Shown here piece after piece: positions 14,275 through 15,601 of a DNA stretch of 15,601 nt. The notes under the pieces are model-generated. The model was not told the DNA's origin, searched no databases, and saw nothing but the letters and a program-made list of their open reading frames with translations. Every line of letters begins with the position of its first letter. The first letter of the stretch is position 1. Position numbers and translations under genes: made by a program. The stretch is from positions 1 to 15,601 of the forward strand of contig JAPUIR010000264.1 in assembly GCA_027296805.1 (NCBI GenBank). The letters are read 5' to 3'. This DNA is from Chloroflexota bacterium. GTDB lineage: Bacteria; Chloroflexota; Dehalococcoidia; Bin125.

Positions 14275-15279
14275 TCAGCCGTTGACCAGCGTACCGAGCA
14301 CCTCTTCGGTTTCGGCCAACGACCCATCCGGCATGGACAGGACCGGCATGTCGACTCCGCGCTCGGCCAGGTCGTCGACCCCGCGGCCCACTTCGTCCGC
14401 TGGACCGGTCAGAGCCGTCTCCGCAACCATGCGCTCGCTGATCGCCGCGCTGGCCTTGGCGGCGTCCCGTTCCGCCCAGGCTGCCTGGCAGGCCTCCACC
14501 TCGTCGGGGAAACCGTTGCGCGTCAACATCTGCGAGTAGAAAACCCCCATCCGGCCGATGTAGAAGGAGACCGGGCCTCGTGCCTGCTGACGCGCCGCCT
14601 CCGGGTCGTCGGAGAACACGGTCGTCACCACTGGGCAGAGCGTCACGTCGTCCACGGAGCGCCCCGCCGCTTCGGCGCCCTCCGCGATCAGCACCATCCC
14701 CTCGGCGTATCTCGACTTCGGCCAGTAGATCGGCATCCAGCCGTCGGCTACCTCTCCGATCTGCTTGATCGACTTCGGCGTGATGCCCGCAATGTAGACG
14801 GGGATCTTCGTGCGTACGGGCTCCATGTCCAACGAGAAGCCGATCTCGAGCTTGAAGATCTCGCCGTCATAGATCACCCGCTCGCCGCTGATCATGAGGT
14901 TGAAAATCTCCACGTACTCGCGCAGGCGTTGCAGGGGTCGGTCGAACGGCTCGCCGTGCCAGTGTTCGATCACGCGCGCCCCGGAGGTGCCCAGGCCCAG
15001 GATCATGCGCCCCCCGCTGATCTCGTCAAGGCTGGCCATCGTCGATGCCAGCACCCCCGGCGAGCGACCGTAGACCGGCGCGATTCCCGTGCCGAGCTGG
15101 ATCCGATCGGTGGCCATGGCGAGCTGCGTGAGGAACGTGATCTGGTCCCGGCCCCAGGTCTCGGCGGTGAACGCTGCCTCGACGCCGACCTCCTCCGCGA
15201 TCTTCACCTTGTCGATGATCTGGTCCCGCTCCTCTTTGCTGCGAGGCAGCCCGGCGGAGACGGCGATCTTGCGTGGCAT
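14275..15279 (-). CDS. LLM-class flavin/F420-dependent oxidoreductase
   Basis: This 334-residue protein has the bacterial luciferase-like TIM-barrel fold, which reduces or oxygenates substrates using F420H2 or FMNH2. Landmarks are the first strand (KIAVSAGL, 4-11), IAEEVGVEAAFTAETWGRD (27-45), IQLGTGIAPVYGRSPGVLA (60-78), LDEISGGRMILGLGTSGARV (84-103) with the family's glycine-rich turn, and PVYIAGITPKSIKQIGEVAD (159-178). The GLGTSG and PVYIAG motifs are typical of the F420-binding branch found in actinobacteria and chloroflexota. Whether the cofactor is F420 or FMN cannot be settled from sequence alone. An AAGGAGA Shine-Dalgarno precedes the ATG at 15277-15279. The upstream thioesterase gene ends 21 bases before it and the kinase follows after 10 bases, suggesting a catabolic operon. 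Confidence 0.93.
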   Translation of the reverse strand: MPRKIAVSAGLPRSKEERDQIIDKVKIAEEVGVEAAFTAETWGRDQITFLTQLAMATDRIQLGTGIAPVYGRSPGVLASTMASLDEISGGRMILGLGTSGARVIEHWHGEPFDRPLQRLREYVEIFNLMISGERVIYDGEIFKLEIGFSLDMEPVRTKIPVYIAGITPKSIKQIGEVADGWMPIYWPKSRYAEGMVLIAEGAEAAGRSVDDVTLCPVVTTVFSDDPEAARQQARGPVSFYIGRMGVFYSQMLTRNGFPDEVEACQAAWAERDAAKASAAISERMVAETALTGPADEVGRGVDDLAERGVDMPVLSMPDGSLAETEEVLGTLVNG

Positions 15280-15300
15280 GGCGGCTCTCCTTGTGTTCGA

Positions 15301-15601
15301 CTAGCGGGCGCGGCCCAAGGCGTATGTCGCGCGCCCCTTGGCGACGAGCACGCCGCGGTCATTGTGTACGTCGACGTCGCCCACTGCGAGCGAGCCGCCC
15401 TTCTTGATGATCGTCGTGGTCACAATCAGCGCCTCACCCTGTGCCGGACGCAGATAGGACACGTTTAACTCGGCGGTGCCGCGCATCTGGTCCGCTTGCG
15501 TACAAGCGCTGAGCGTGGCCGACACCACCCCGATATCGACGAGTGCGGCGATCACGCCGCCGTGGACTCCGCCATTGACGCCGCCTCCCACGCGCTCATT
15601 G
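15301..15601 (-). CDS. PaaI-type hotdog-fold thioesterase (partial, N-terminus beyond window)
   Basis: The C-terminal 99 residues of a hotdog thioesterase are visible, with the frame open to the window edge. The active-site region NGGVHGGVIAALVDIGVV carries the conserved HGG and the Asp on the central helix. It is followed by the strands RGTAELNVSYLRPAQGEALI and VAKGRATYAL that complete the fold. The family hydrolyses acyl- or aryl-CoA thioesters; PaaI acts in phenylacetate degradation, but the subgroup is broad and the substrate here is unknown. An internal GTG at 15589-15591 could be mistaken for the start, but the conserved N-terminal part of the fold would then be missing, so the gene probably begins outside the window. 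It is the first visible gene of the thioesterase-LLM-kinase set. Confidence 0.88.
   Translation of the reverse strand, partial: NERVGGGVNGGVHGGVIAALVDIGVVSATLSACTQADQMRGTAELNVSYLRPAQGEALIVTTTIIKKGGSLAVGDVDVHNDRGVLVAKGRATYALGRAR

Noticed and set aside
14152..15468. A 438-codon open frame antisense to the LLM oxidoreductase and kinase genes
   Set aside because: It is rich in Arg, His and Asp with no recognisable domain, as expected for an opposite-strand shadow in GC-rich DNA, while the minus-strand genes carry clear motifs.
1..15601. CRISPR arrays, tRNA or rRNA genes, insertion sequences, prophage or toxin-antitoxin modules
   Set aside because: I looked for regularly spaced repeats, cloverleaf-like segments, transposase or integrase motifs and short paired toxin-antitoxin frames and saw none.

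Overview
The window is GC-rich bacterial chromosome, densely packed, with no rRNA, tRNA, CRISPR array or mobile element that I can recognise. The gene content suggests a free-living, high-GC, non-proteobacterial lineage. It has PyrR-type pyrimidine control, a PyrK-type dihydroorotate dehydrogenase electron-transfer subunit, a two-subunit acyl-CoA carboxylase and an F420-type LLM oxidoreductase. A Trm112-like protein has a C-terminal half resembling Chloroflexota homologues. I lean to Chloroflexota, with Actinomycetota as the alternative; this is inference only.

Region 1 (1-8922, minus strand) is one very compact pyrimidine operon. In transcription order it holds a possible 22-codon leader peptide, pyrR, pyrB, carA, a GNAT acetyltransferase, a small two-helix membrane protein, carB, pyrK, 5-formyltetrahydrofolate cyclo-ligase and a PhzF-family protein cut by the window edge. 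Most junctions overlap by 1-8 bases or lie within a few bases, so translation is probably coupled throughout. Two features stand out. The GNAT and membrane-protein genes sit between the two subunits of carbamoyl-phosphate synthetase. pyrC and pyrD are absent from the visible part although pyrK is present. The operon would make carbamoyl phosphate (CarAB), condense it with aspartate (PyrB) and carry electrons from dihydroorotate oxidation (PyrK), with PyrR as the likely uridine-nucleotide sensor.

Region 2 (about 8855-10172) has a divergent promoter region, then a predicted lipoprotein (plus) and a small Trm112-like protein (minus) that meet tail to tail with interlocked stop codons. The Trm112-like protein has lost three of the four expected metal-binding cysteines.

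Region 3 (10173-11737, plus) encodes a 70-residue biotin carrier protein and a biotin carboxylase subunit. Together they form the biotin-carboxylating half of an acyl-CoA carboxylase; the carboxyltransferase is not in the window. Just upstream lies an operator-like cluster of three CGGTTGA heptamers on a TTGACA element.

Region 4 (11863-13321, plus) has two response regulators of different output classes, OmpR/PhoB and NarL/LuxR, with no histidine kinase. The start of the first is unclear.

Region 5 (13329-15601, minus) looks like a small catabolic operon: a hotdog thioesterase cut by the window edge, an LLM flavin/F420-dependent oxidoreductase and an aminoglycoside-phosphotransferase-fold kinase, all plausibly linked to acyl-CoA or xenobiotic metabolism.
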